A program made the position numbers and the translations under genes. DNA of 43,035 bases from Azoarcus sp. (GTDB lineage Bacteria > Pseudomonadota > Gammaproteobacteria > Burkholderiales > Rhodocyclaceae), in the NCBI GenBank assembly GCA_031289095.1, contig JAITQD010000051.1, positions 1 through 43,035 on the forward strand. Reading direction: 5' to 3'. Under the pieces are notes generated by a model. It made no database searches. It had not been told where the DNA came from and saw only the letters and a program-made list of their open reading frames with translations. Below are positions 19,449-26,785 of the stretch, piece after piece. Position 1 is the stretch's first letter. The number at the start of each line of letters is the position of its first letter.

Positions 19449-19919
19449 TCATTTTTCGAGCAGGCTGCGCAACATCCAGGCGGTTTTTTCGTGGATTTGC
19501 AGACGCTGGGTAATCAGATCGAGCGTCGGTTCGTCGCTCGCCTTCTCGGCCAGCGGCACCACGCTGCGCGCGGTCTTGGCGACGCCTTCATGCCCATGTA
19601 CGAGCAGGCGGATCATTTCTTCCGCGTTGGGCACGCCATCGGGCTGGGTCAGGCTGGCGAGCTTCTCAAATGCTTTGTAGGAGCCCGGCGCCGGGAAACC
19701 CAGCGCGCGGATGCGCTCGGCAATCAGATCGACCGCCGTGGCCAGTTCGGTGTATTGCCCCTCGAACATCAGATGCAGGGTGTTGAACATCGGCCCGGTC
19801 ACGTTCCAGTGGAAATTGTGCGTGGTCAGGTACAGGGTATAACTGTCGGCAAGCAGCCGCGACAACCCGTTGGCGATTTTGGCGCGATCTTCCTCCGTGA
19901 TGCCAATATCAATTTCCAT
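19449..19919 (-). CDS. dps: Dps-family ferritin-like DNA-protection protein
   Basis: A 156-residue Dps-type mini-ferritin that oxidises iron with hydrogen peroxide and stores it in a dodecameric shell. The ferroxidase ligands are all present with the right spacing: H37 (NFHWNVTGP), H49 (TLHLMFE), D64 and E68 (VDLIAERI). The block [16 protein letters not shown] is diagnostic. There is no Lys-rich N-terminal extension, so DNA binding, if any, is not through the Escherichia coli mode. ATG start at 19919 with an AGGAGGA-type ribosome site a few bases upstream. An OxyR-like dyad lies upstream (see findings). Confidence 0.93.
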   Translation of the reverse strand: MEIDIGITEEDRAKIANGLSRLLADSYTLYLTTHNFHWNVTGPMFNTLHLMFEGQYTELATAVDLIAERIRALGFPAPGSYKAFEKLASLTQPDGVPNAEEMIRLLVHGHEGVAKTARSVVPLAEKASDEPTLDLITQRLQIHEKTAWMLRSLLEK

Positions 19920-20030
19920 GCTTGTCCTCCTTGTCCGGATTTTATCTCCGGCGGGCCGGGTGGCTCACCGATACGGCGCATGCTATGCCAATTGGCGCGA
20001 AAGAGCCAATCGGTCATACGCATTCTTGCT

Positions 20031-20045
20031 ATAGTAAAAAACTAT
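20031..20045 (-). promoter_or_regulatory. Possible OxyR-like half operator upstream of dps
   Basis: ATAG - seven bases - CTAT fits one half of the OxyR pattern. It lies in an AT-rich patch 112-126 bases upstream of dps. The second half site expected seven bases away is not visible, so the match may be by chance. Confidence 0.3.
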
Positions 20046-20191
20046 TGTATAATTTATTGTTGAATTTTTTTATAAAACCCGCTTCAGGCATTTTCCCGTC
20101 CCGGTTTCGTTTTGCAGGCCGGTTTCGCTTCCTGCGAGCGGCGCGCGTTGGTGATGTGAAGGCGTTCGCGCAGACCGCGCCAAAGGCTTTT

Positions 20192-21400
20192 TCAGCGCAC
20201 CAGAAAAGGCAAATTGGCTGTGGCGGCCTTGCCTTCCCGGTCGCGCACGGTGATGAACAGGCGGTAAGCGCCGGGGGCTTCCGGGGCGCGGAAGCGCACG
20301 CTGGCGGTGTCGGCGGCGAGTATTTCGACATCGACCGTTGCTGGCGCTGGTTCGATGTCGCCGCCGCCGCGCAGGTGGCTCGCCTCCTGGCGCAGCAGCC
20401 AGTCGGTGACAATCGCCTCGCCGCGCGCATCGACCCCGGCGGAAACGATCGACCCCGGCGCGAATTCGTCGGCGGCGATGCCGATGCCGAGGATGGTCGG
20501 CGCGGGATGTGCGGGCGGACGGCCCCAGGCGGCGGCAAGCGCATCGCTCATCTCGGTCAGGCCGCCGTCCGCGAGCAGCAGGCCGTGCCAAGTCGCAGTC
20601 TGTTCCTGCTTGGCCCCCCAGAGGAACGGGAAGACGCCGCGCACTTGCGGCTCTTTGCCCAGTTCGGCGAGCACCCGCCGGAAGTAGGCGGCCTTTTCGC
20701 GGCTGGTGAGTTCGACCGGCGCGCCCCAGGGCTTGCGCCCTGCCTGCCATTGCCCTAGCGGGCCGAGTTCGGTGATGAGCAGGGGTTTGACGATGCCCAG
20801 GGCGCGCAGACGTTCGCCAATGCCAAAGGCCGCGCCGGCATAGAGGTTGATGCCGAGCAGATCGACGTTGGCGCAGCAGGTGGCAAGCGGTTTCAGCCGC
20901 TCGGGGCCGCCGTCGGCGACGGTCATCAGGGTGGGATGGGCGGGGTCGAGCGCCTTGACCACGCCAGCCAGCCGGTCGACCTCTCGCCAGGCCGGCAGGG
21001 GGTCGGACATGTCGTGTTCGACCTCGTTGCCGATGCCCCAGGCGAGCAGCGCCGGATGGGCGCGATGGCGTCGCACGAAGTTCCGGATTCGCGCTTCCTG
21101 CGCGGCGACTGCCTGCGGGTCGTCGAGGCGGAAGCCATGGCGCGGCAGCCCGACGTGCAGCCCCATGACCACGCCCAGCCCGAGACGGCGTGCTTCGTCG
21201 AGCACCCAGGCATCCTTTTCGCCGTAAACGCGCACCGCCTTCGCACCGGCGGTGGCGAGCTTTTCCAGCGCGGCGCGGTCGCCCTCGAAGGTCGCGCCCT
21301 GCCAGGGCACGGCGGGCGGCGTTTCCGCGCTTGCCCAGGACGTCGCCAGTAGTGGCAGCAGCAGGGCGGCGAAGCGGAGCGGGCACGCGAATCGCTGCAA
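20192..21400 (-). CDS. Secreted glycoside hydrolase family 2-like TIM-barrel protein
   Basis: About 402 residues. The N-terminus (MQRFACPLRFAALLLPLLATSWASA) is a clear signal peptide, so the protein is exported. The body resembles the catalytic TIM barrel of family 2 glycosidases: GAKAVRVYGEKD, PALLAWGIGNEVEHD with the acid/base candidate E126, GINLYAGAAF, and LLITELGPLGQW with the nucleophile candidate E211. The sugar-binding and immunoglobulin-like domains of full family 2 enzymes are missing; the C-terminal 110 residues are an all-beta segment. The TTG at 21400 has GGGAG at a good distance; a GTG at 21421, which would overlap the upstream gene by seven bases, is the alternative. The substrate is unknown. 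Confidence 0.7.
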   Translation of the reverse strand: MQRFACPLRFAALLLPLLATSWASAETPPAVPWQGATFEGDRAALEKLATAGAKAVRVYGEKDAWVLDEARRLGLGVVMGLHVGLPRHGFRLDDPQAVAAQEARIRNFVRRHRAHPALLAWGIGNEVEHDMSDPLPAWREVDRLAGVVKALDPAHPTLMTVADGGPERLKPLATCCANVDLLGINLYAGAAFGIGERLRALGIVKPLLITELGPLGQWQAGRKPWGAPVELTSREKAAYFRRVLAELGKEPQVRGVFPFLWGAKQEQTATWHGLLLADGGLTEMSDALAAAWGRPPAHPAPTILGIGIAADEFAPGSIVSAGVDARGEAIVTDWLLRQEASHLRGGGDIEPAPATVDVEILAADTASVRFRAPEAPGAYRLFITVRDREGKAATANLPFLVR

Positions 21401-21414
21401 GACCGGCTCCCGCT

Positions 21415-22734
21415 TCAGCACGCGTGCAGCGCCGCCAGTTGCCGCGCTATTACGTCGTGATTGAGCCACAGCACTGGCCCCGAGGGCGAGGCGGTTTCGT
21501 TGAAGATCAGCGGCCCGCTGGCCTCGATGACCTGGGCACTCAGGAGGTCGGTGATGAGTGCGGCGCGCGTCTTGTGCTGCGCGGTGATCGTGTCCGCAGT
21601 GCCGATCATCAGTTCGGCGAGTTCCGGGGTGTTGTCCATCGGCCAGGCGTCGAAGGCGCGGAAATGCCGCATCGTTTCGCTGGTGTTGTAAGCGTCGAGC
21701 CGGGCGAGGATGTCGTCGAGCGCGGCGGGATCGGTGAGCAGCTCGCGGCAGGCGCGCCATTGCGCTTCGCCCCATTCGCCGCAGCCTTCGCGGCGGTAGG
21801 CGAGCAGCAGCGGAAACAGCGACAGTTCGACGCCCACGAAAATGTCCGACGAATTGGTGCGAATCTCCGGACAGTTGAACACAGTGGCCTTCACGCCCCG
21901 CTCCCATGCGGCGCGGGCGACGTCTTCGAGGCGCTTCTTGGCGTAGCCCTGGGTGTAATTGGTATAGGTCTGCCACTGGTACTGGCCGTCGATCAGGATT
22001 TCGGCGCCGTGGTAGCCATAGGCGGTGTAGCGCACCTGACCGCCGTCGCGTTCGATGCGCGCGCGCAGGCCGGCGCTGCCTTCGAGCAGGTAGCCGAAAG
22101 TATTGGCGGTGACTTCATCGAAGTTCATCAGGTTGAGCTTGCCAAGGTCGCTGTCGAGCAGGGTGCGCGACGACATGAAGCGTTCACCGCGTCCCTTGTA
22201 GACACGGTTGGCGATGGCAAGAAACACTTTGGCCTTGACCAGACCGCCCGCCATGGTGTGCGCGAAGAAGACGTTGGCGCCGGGCGGAATCAGCGCGTCG
22301 AGCTGGCGCATGGCTTCGGCCACCGTCGCTTGGATGCGCGCCGCTCCGGCGGCGCGGCAGGCGGCGATGCGGTTCCAGTCGAGTTTGTCCGTTCGCCAGC
22401 TTTTGATTGTCATCGCCCCGGCCAGATCGGTCGGGGTAGGGCCGTCGTCCGGCGCATCGAGGTCGAACCCCGCCATCAGCGGCACATTCACGATGCGTCC
22501 GCCCAGATTGGCCTCGGCAGCGGCGAGTTCTGCATCGTCGAGCGGGCGCAGGTGGCCGTCGGCCTCGCGTCGGCCCACGGTCATGCCGACCAGCGTCATG
22601 CCCGCCGCGCGCGCCTCGGTCACGAGGCCGTTGGCGTAACCGCGGCCAAAAAGCTCGCCAAAGAGGACGAAAACGTCGCCTTTGCCGAACAGGCGCTGGC
22701 GGGACAGGGTACGAAGGGGAACAGGTGCGCTCAC
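21415..22734 (-). CDS. Conserved hypothetical protein, 439 residues, not recognised
   Basis: A long, well-supported reading frame whose family I cannot name with confidence. The N-terminus has a strand-turn-helix rich in glycine (KGDVFVLFGELFGRGYANGLV) followed by GMTLVGMTVGRRE, suggestive of a Rossmann-like nucleotide-binding fold. Later blocks are NVFFAHTMAGGLVKAKVF, RTLLDSDLGKLNLMNFDEVTANTFGYL, YGYHGAEILIDGQYQWQTYTNYTQGYAKKRL and NCPEIRTNSSDIFVGVELSLFPLLLAY. No signal peptide or membrane helix is seen. The GTG start at 22734 has GAGG six bases upstream. It lies directly before the secreted GH2-like gene, with starts and stops close to overlapping, so the two are probably co-transcribed. 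It might be an enoyl-reductase-like oxidoreductase, but this is a guess. Confidence 0.6.
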   Translation of the reverse strand: MSAPVPLRTLSRQRLFGKGDVFVLFGELFGRGYANGLVTEARAAGMTLVGMTVGRREADGHLRPLDDAELAAAEANLGGRIVNVPLMAGFDLDAPDDGPTPTDLAGAMTIKSWRTDKLDWNRIAACRAAGAARIQATVAEAMRQLDALIPPGANVFFAHTMAGGLVKAKVFLAIANRVYKGRGERFMSSRTLLDSDLGKLNLMNFDEVTANTFGYLLEGSAGLRARIERDGGQVRYTAYGYHGAEILIDGQYQWQTYTNYTQGYAKKRLEDVARAAWERGVKATVFNCPEIRTNSSDIFVGVELSLFPLLLAYRREGCGEWGEAQWRACRELLTDPAALDDILARLDAYNTSETMRHFRAFDAWPMDNTPELAELMIGTADTITAQHKTRAALITDLLSAQVIEASGPLIFNETASPSGPVLWLNHDVIARQLAALHAC

Positions 22735-22881
22735 GGGAAGCCTCGATGTATGACGACCTGACGGTCGGAGTGCGCGATTCTACGGAAACGGGCTGGCGGC
22801 GTCATGTCGCGTGTGGCGGCGAGGCGGCAATGCCGGGATGCTGGAACAGGGCCGCTTCGCGGTGAAACATGGCCCAGAAAA

Positions 22882-22910
22882 ACAAAACCCCGCGAATCGC
22901 GGGGTTTTGT
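22882..22910 (-). terminator. Strong (bidirectional) terminator after hcp
   Basis: ACAAAACCCCGCGA and its complement form a near-perfect 13-14 bp inverted repeat with T-runs on both strands. On the minus strand it begins 17 bases after the hcp stop and is followed by TTTTGTTTTT, separating hcp from the downstream gene pair. Confidence 0.9.
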
Positions 22911-22926
22911 CCGGGACATGTATCTA

Positions 22927-23418
22927 TCAGAACGATGCGCTGTTCTGCTTGACATCCCACATGCCGGTGATGACCGCGCCCAGAGAACCGTTGGCGTTCT
23001 GTTCCTTGACTTCGACCTTGATCTTGGAATAGGACAGGCTCACTGTTTCTTTGATGCGCGCATCGTCGGTCGACCCCGTCGGGCCGGCGTGCGTGACCAA
23101 AACGTCTTTCAGCGTGATGTGCAGGTATTCCTGCGAGCCGTCGCCCGCCTTGCAGGCGGAAATTTCGACCGTCGGGATGTGCTTGCCAAGAGCGCAATAC
23201 ATGAACAGGTTCGGCGTGGATCTGTCGGCGTAGTGAGTGAAGGATACGGAATCGAAGCTGGCCTTGCCAACGCCACCGCCACCGCCAGTGAACATCGAGG
23301 AAGACTGCGACACGCCATAGCTGAAGCTCAGTACGTCGATCCAGTCCTTGTGCTTGGAATCCTTGGATTCGCCATTGATGCCTTCGAGCTTGATGAAGAA
23401 ATCTTGAAGAGATGCCAT
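22927..23418 (-). CDS. hcp: Hcp family type VI secretion system tube protein
   Basis: A 163-residue Hcp, which forms hexameric rings stacked into the inner tube of the type VI secretion system and can carry effectors. It resembles Hcp1 of Pseudomonas: IKLEGINGESKDSKHKDWIDVLSFSYGVSQSSS, then the glycine run GGGGGVGKA, FTHYADRSTPNLFMYCALGKH, and LHITLKDVLVTH. The ATG at 23418 (MASLQDFFIKLEG) is the homologous start. No other T6SS gene (tssB, tssC, vgrG, clpV) is in the window, so this is an isolated copy with its own promoter and terminator. Isolated hcp genes often accompany a main cluster elsewhere. Confidence 0.93.
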   Translation of the reverse strand: MASLQDFFIKLEGINGESKDSKHKDWIDVLSFSYGVSQSSSMFTGGGGGVGKASFDSVSFTHYADRSTPNLFMYCALGKHIPTVEISACKAGDGSQEYLHITLKDVLVTHAGPTGSTDDARIKETVSLSYSKIKVEVKEQNANGSLGAVITGMWDVKQNSASF

Positions 23419-23485
23419 GTTGTAACCTGCCTTTGAGGTGTTGAAACAACGGAAGCCAGCGCCGTCATGAAACAAGAACGCGGGC

Positions 23486-23515
23486 ATTCTAATGTTACAA
23501 AGAGGTATTTGTAAA
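23486..23515 (-). promoter_or_regulatory. Candidate sigma-70 promoter of hcp
   Basis: On the minus strand TTTACA (23510-23515), 18 bases, then TAGAAT (23486-23491). Transcription would start near 23479, about 60 bases before the hcp ATG. The -35 box is part of an inverted repeat. Confidence 0.45.
23495..23514. promoter_or_regulatory. Inverted repeat overlapping the hcp promoter
   Basis: TTACAAA - six bases - TTTGTAA, perfect arms. It covers the -35 box and spacer of the candidate hcp promoter; a further TTTGTAAA copy lies at 23527-23534, 19 bases from the first. This is the layout of a repressor or activator site. Confidence 0.5.
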
Positions 23516-23640
23516 TGCGCAAGCCGTTTGTAAAAGTCCCGTGCCGTCATGCCGTGCGTTATCGCGGTACTCATTTGACTTTGAGACGGCGACGTTGCGC
23601 TTTGCTCAGGATGTCATGCGGCGCATTCCTTTTGAGGTTT

Positions 23641-24387
23641 TTACTTGTTTGCCCTGCCGCCCGCCTCTTTCAGCGCATGTTCGACCCCATCGGCGTCGAG
23701 ATAGCCGCCAATGCGCGAGCCGTCGGCGAAGAACAGGGTGGGGGTGCCGGTGATGCGCAGTTTTTTACCCAGTTGCACGTTGCGGTCGATGGCCGCGCTG
23801 TCGCAGGTAGCCGGTTTCGGGGTCTTGCCATCGACGATCCAGTCCCCCCAAGCCGCTGCCTTGTCCTTGGCGCACCAGATGTGACGCGAGGTGGATTCGG
23901 AATCCGGGGAAAGAATCGGGTAAAGGAAGGTGTAGATGGTCACGTCCTTCACTTTCCGCAGTTCTTGGCCCAGCTTTTTGCAAAAGCCGCAGTTGGGGTC
24001 TTCAAAGGTTGCCAGCACCCGCTTGCCGTTGCCGTTGACGCGCTTGACCGCCTGCTCCAGAGGCAGCGTCTTGAAGTCGATGGCGGAGAGCTTTTCGAGG
24101 CGGGCGCGGGTGATGTCCTGCCGCGTCCTGGCGTCGATGATGCGTCCGTCGACAAGGAAGCTCACCGCCTCGTCGGTGTAGAGCAGTTCGCCGCTGACGA
24201 ACAGAATTTCGTAAAGCCCGCCCTGTGGGATGCGTATCACCGACTCGACCACCGGCGTGGGCGCGCCGATGAAGGCTTCGATATTTTTGCGTACGGAGGC
24301 TTCGTCGGCGGAAGCGGGCGGGACGGCCAACACCAGCAGGAGTGCGGCCAGAAACGGGAAACGGAACAGGCGGGGCATGACAGCCAT
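23641..24387 (-). CDS. dsbC: Thiol:disulfide interchange protein DsbC family
   Basis: A 248-residue periplasmic disulfide isomerase or reductase. It has a signal peptide (RLFRFPFLAALLLVLAVPPASA), a short N-terminal dimerisation domain (about 30-90, with GGLYEILFVSGELLYTDE) and a thioredoxin-fold domain with the active site CGFC (FEDPNCGFCKKLG) and the cis-proline region ITGTPTLFFADGSRIGGY. DsbC of Escherichia coli has CGYC, a conservative change. A second cysteine pair is present (IWCAKDK and PATCDS), as in DsbC. The ATG at 24387 has GGAG six bases upstream. The gene lies 84 bases downstream of the cytochrome c gene in the same direction. Confidence 0.9.
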   Translation of the reverse strand: MAVMPRLFRFPFLAALLLVLAVPPASADEASVRKNIEAFIGAPTPVVESVIRIPQGGLYEILFVSGELLYTDEAVSFLVDGRIIDARTRQDITRARLEKLSAIDFKTLPLEQAVKRVNGNGKRVLATFEDPNCGFCKKLGQELRKVKDVTIYTFLYPILSPDSESTSRHIWCAKDKAAAWGDWIVDGKTPKPATCDSAAIDRNVQLGKKLRITGTPTLFFADGSRIGGYLDADGVEHALKEAGGRANK

Positions 24388-24471
24388 GACGATCTCCGGT
24401 GGGCAAAGAATCAAACGGTTCCGTTCGCCGCGTAGCGGGCGCTGCGCAGAGCAGCGGCGAAACGAGCGAGC

Positions 24472-24915
24472 CTAACGGCGGAAGGCATTGTGACAGGATT
24501 TGCAACGGGCGCGCATTTCGTCATAGGCCGCCTGCGCCGCCCCTGCGTCGGCAGCGGAGCGCAGCGTTGCGGCGGCGGCGATGAAACGCTGACGTTCGGC
24601 GGCGAACTTCTCCGGTTCGTTCCAGACCTCGGGGCGCGATTTGCTCGGCGGGTAATCGGTGTCGGGGCCGTAAAAATTCCATGGCGCTTCGCCTGCCTTC
24701 GCCAGTGTCTCGCCCAGCGCGGCGAGGCGCTCGGGGCTGAACTGCCCGTTCTGCAACATCAAGCCGATCGGTTCGCTCGCCCGCAACAGCGCCTTGAACG
24801 CCTCCTGGCGATGTTTGACTGGCTGACCAGGGCGCGTATCTTCCACAGTCGGACTACAGGCGGCGAACGTCAGTACGGTCAGAAGATAAAGCGGCAAGGC
24901 GGCAAAACGGAACAT
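24472..24915 (-). CDS. Class II cytochrome c (c'/c-556-like), probable lipoprotein
   Basis: A 147-residue protein with the haem-binding motif CKSCHNAFRR at the extreme C-terminus, the position found in cytochromes c' and c-556 (class II, four-helix bundle). The N-terminal hydrophobic segment ends LTFAACSPT, which looks like a lipobox with the cysteine at 20, so the mature protein may be lipid-anchored in the periplasm. Helix-forming regions include RQEAFKALLRASEPIGLML (helix 1, with the methionine that often ligates the iron in c-556) and EKFAAERQRFIAAAATLRSAAD. It could carry electrons or bind small gases; its partner is not visible. The gene precedes dsbC and diverges from thiS. Confidence 0.85.
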   Translation of the reverse strand: MFRFAALPLYLLTVLTFAACSPTVEDTRPGQPVKHRQEAFKALLRASEPIGLMLQNGQFSPERLAALGETLAKAGEAPWNFYGPDTDYPPSKSRPEVWNEPEKFAAERQRFIAAAATLRSAADAGAAQAAYDEMRARCKSCHNAFRR

Positions 24916-24950
24916 GGCGGATAGCGGAAAAATGTCGGGAAAAGGGCCGC

Positions 24951-24956
24951 ATTATA
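24951..24956 (-). promoter_or_regulatory. Candidate -10 box for the cytochrome c gene
   Basis: A perfect TATAAT on the minus strand, 36 bases before the ATG at 24915. The -35 position is poor, so this rests on the -10 alone. Confidence 0.35.
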
Positions 24957-25042
24957 GACATCTGTCCGGTTCGCCGTGTTTTTGGCCTTCGCAGCGGTGC
25001 TAAGATCGGCGGCTTCCGTTCGGACTTCCCCATTCCCTCCGC

Positions 25043-25246
25043 ATGATCCACGTTACCGTCAACGGTTTGCCCGAAACCGTCGCGCCCGGCCTGACCGTGT
25101 TGGCCCTGCTGGCGCAGCGCGGGCTGACCGGCAAACGGCTGGCCGTCGAGCGCAACGGCGAAATCGTGCCGCGCGCGCGGCACGCCGACACGGCGCTCGC
25201 CGAGGGCGACGCGCTGGAAATCGTCGCCGCCGTCGGCGGCGGCTGA
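25043..25246 (+). CDS. thiS: Sulfur carrier protein ThiS
   Basis: A 67-residue ubiquitin-like sulfur carrier for thiamin thiazole synthesis. It starts [23 protein letters not shown] and ends AVGGG; the terminal Gly-Gly is adenylated and then thiocarboxylated before sulfur is passed to ThiG. The core [13 protein letters not shown] is typical. It lies 19 bases before thiG and is clearly in the same operon. No THI-box (TPP riboswitch) elements were found in the 127-base divergent region upstream, so control by thiamin is not evident here. Confidence 0.93.
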   Translation: MIHVTVNGLPETVAPGLTVLALLAQRGLTGKRLAVERNGEIVPRARHADTALAEGDALEIVAAVGGG

Positions 25247-25265
25247 CCCTTTCTTTCATACCGAC

Positions 25266-26051
25266 ATGAACGACTTTCTGACCATCGCTGGCAAGCGCTA
25301 CCATTCCCGTCTGCTGGCCGGCACCGGCAAATACAGGGATTTCGCGCAGACGCGGGCGGCACTCGACGCCAGCGGCGCGGAAATCGTCACTGTGGCGATC
25401 CGCCGCATCAACATCGGCCAGCATCCGGGCGAACCCAATTTGCTCGACGTGTTGCCGCCGGATCGCTTCACCATCCTGCCCAATACCGCCGGTTGTTACA
25501 CCGCCGACGAGGCCGTGCGCACCCTGCGCCTGGCGCGCGAACTGCTCGACGGTCGCGCGCTCGTCAAGCTTGAAGTGCTCGGCGACCCCGCTTCGCTCTA
25601 CCCGAACATGCCCGAAACCCTGAAGGCCGCCGAAATACTGGTCAAGGAAGGGTTCGATGTCATGGTCTACTGCGCCGACGACCCCATCCAGGCGAAGATA
25701 CTCGCCGACCTCGGCTGTGCGGCGATCATGCCGTTGGCTTCGCTGATCGGCTCCGGCATGGGCATTCTCAACCCGTGGAACCTCGCCCTCATCGTCGATC
25801 GCATCGAAACGCCGGTCATCGTCGATGCCGGCGTCGGCACGGCGTCGGATGCCGCCATCGCCATGGAACTGGGCTGCGACGGCGTGCTGATGAACACTGC
25901 AATCGCGCACGCGCGCGACCCGGTCTGCATGGCCGGGGCGATGAAAAAAGCGGTCGAAGCCGGACGTGAGGCGTTCCTGGCGGGACGGATGGCGAAAAAG
26001 TCCTACGCCGCCGATCCCAGTTCGCCGCGTACGGGGCTGGTTGGCTCATGA
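25266..26051 (+). CDS. thiG: Thiazole synthase ThiG
   Basis: A 261-residue TIM-barrel enzyme that joins 1-deoxy-D-xylulose 5-phosphate, dehydroglycine and ThiS-borne sulfur into the thiazole phosphate of thiamin. The Schiff-base lysine is K101 in VKLEVLGD. Other hallmarks are the start [50 protein letters not shown] and the phosphate-binding [14 protein letters not shown]. Its stop overlaps the trmB start by four bases (ATGA), so translation is coupled. Confidence 0.97.
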   Translation: MNDFLTIAGKRYHSRLLAGTGKYRDFAQTRAALDASGAEIVTVAIRRINIGQHPGEPNLLDVLPPDRFTILPNTAGCYTADEAVRTLRLARELLDGRALVKLEVLGDPASLYPNMPETLKAAEILVKEGFDVMVYCADDPIQAKILADLGCAAIMPLASLIGSGMGILNPWNLALIVDRIETPVIVDAGVGTASDAAIAMELGCDGVLMNTAIAHARDPVCMAGAMKKAVEAGREAFLAGRMAKKSYAADPSSPRTGLVGS

Positions 26052-26773
26052 GTGAAACGGCGCGGGAAAACCCCGGCGAGGGTTCCGCTGCGGGACATCG
26101 CTTTTCGAGCCTTTCGATCCGCAGTTTCGTGCTGCGGCAGGGCCACATGTCGCCAGCGCAACGGCGTTACCTTGACGAGACGATGCCGGAAGTCGGCATC
26201 GCCTACCGGCCAGCGCCGCTTGATCTCGCGGCGGCTTTCGGGCGCGAGGCCCCGAAAATCCTCGAAATCGGCTTCGGCATGGGCGAAACCACGGCGCGCA
26301 TCGCCGCCGCGCACCCCGATACCGATTACCTCGGCATCGAAGTGCACAGCCCCGGCGTCGGCGCACTGTGCAAGCTCATTGCCGAAAACCGTCTCACCAA
26401 CCTGCGCATCATCCAGCACGACGCGGTGGAGGTGCTGCGCGACATGATCGCCGACGGCGCGCTCGCGGGCGTGCACGTCTTTTTCCCTGACCCCTGGCGC
26501 AAGGCGCGCCACTATAAGCGCCGGCTGATCCAGCCCGGATTCGTCGCGCTCGTCGCGCGCAAACTCGCCCCCGGCGGCTATCTGCACTGCGCCACCGACT
26601 GGGAAAACTACGCTGAATGGATGCTCGATGTCCTGTCGTCGAGCGCGCTGGAAAACACCGCCGCCGCCGGCTTTGCGCCCCGGCCCGCGCATCGCCCGCT
26701 CACCAAGTTTGAAAATCGCGGCCTGCGTCTCGGGCACGGGGTGTGGGATCTGCTTTTCCTGCGTCCGCAATAA
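26048..26773 (+). CDS. trmB: tRNA (guanine-N7-)-methyltransferase TrmB
   Basis: A 241-residue SAM-dependent enzyme that makes 7-methylguanosine at position 46 of tRNA. The SAM-binding region [16 protein letters not shown], the family block [16 protein letters not shown] and the signature [20 protein letters not shown] are clear, and [13 protein letters not shown] completes the match. It overlaps thiG by four bases and sppA begins 12 bases after its stop, so thiS-thiG-trmB-sppA reads as one operon. Grouping of thiS-thiG with trmB is common in betaproteobacteria. Confidence 0.96.
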   Translation: MSETARENPGEGSAAGHRFSSLSIRSFVLRQGHMSPAQRRYLDETMPEVGIAYRPAPLDLAAAFGREAPKILEIGFGMGETTARIAAAHPDTDYLGIEVHSPGVGALCKLIAENRLTNLRIIQHDAVEVLRDMIADGALAGVHVFFPDPWRKARHYKRRLIQPGFVALVARKLAPGGYLHCATDWENYAEWMLDVLSSSALENTAAAGFAPRPAHRPLTKFENRGLRLGHGVWDLLFLRPQ

Positions 26774-26785
26774 AAAGGAATTTTC

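Noticed and set aside
20070-21386. 438-codon minus-strand open frame rich in Arg and Pro
   Set aside because: It is a shifted frame of the GH2-like gene, which has a signal peptide and catalytic motifs in the other frame.
24916-25042. TPP riboswitch before thiS
   Set aside because: The conserved THI-box sequences were looked for and not found.
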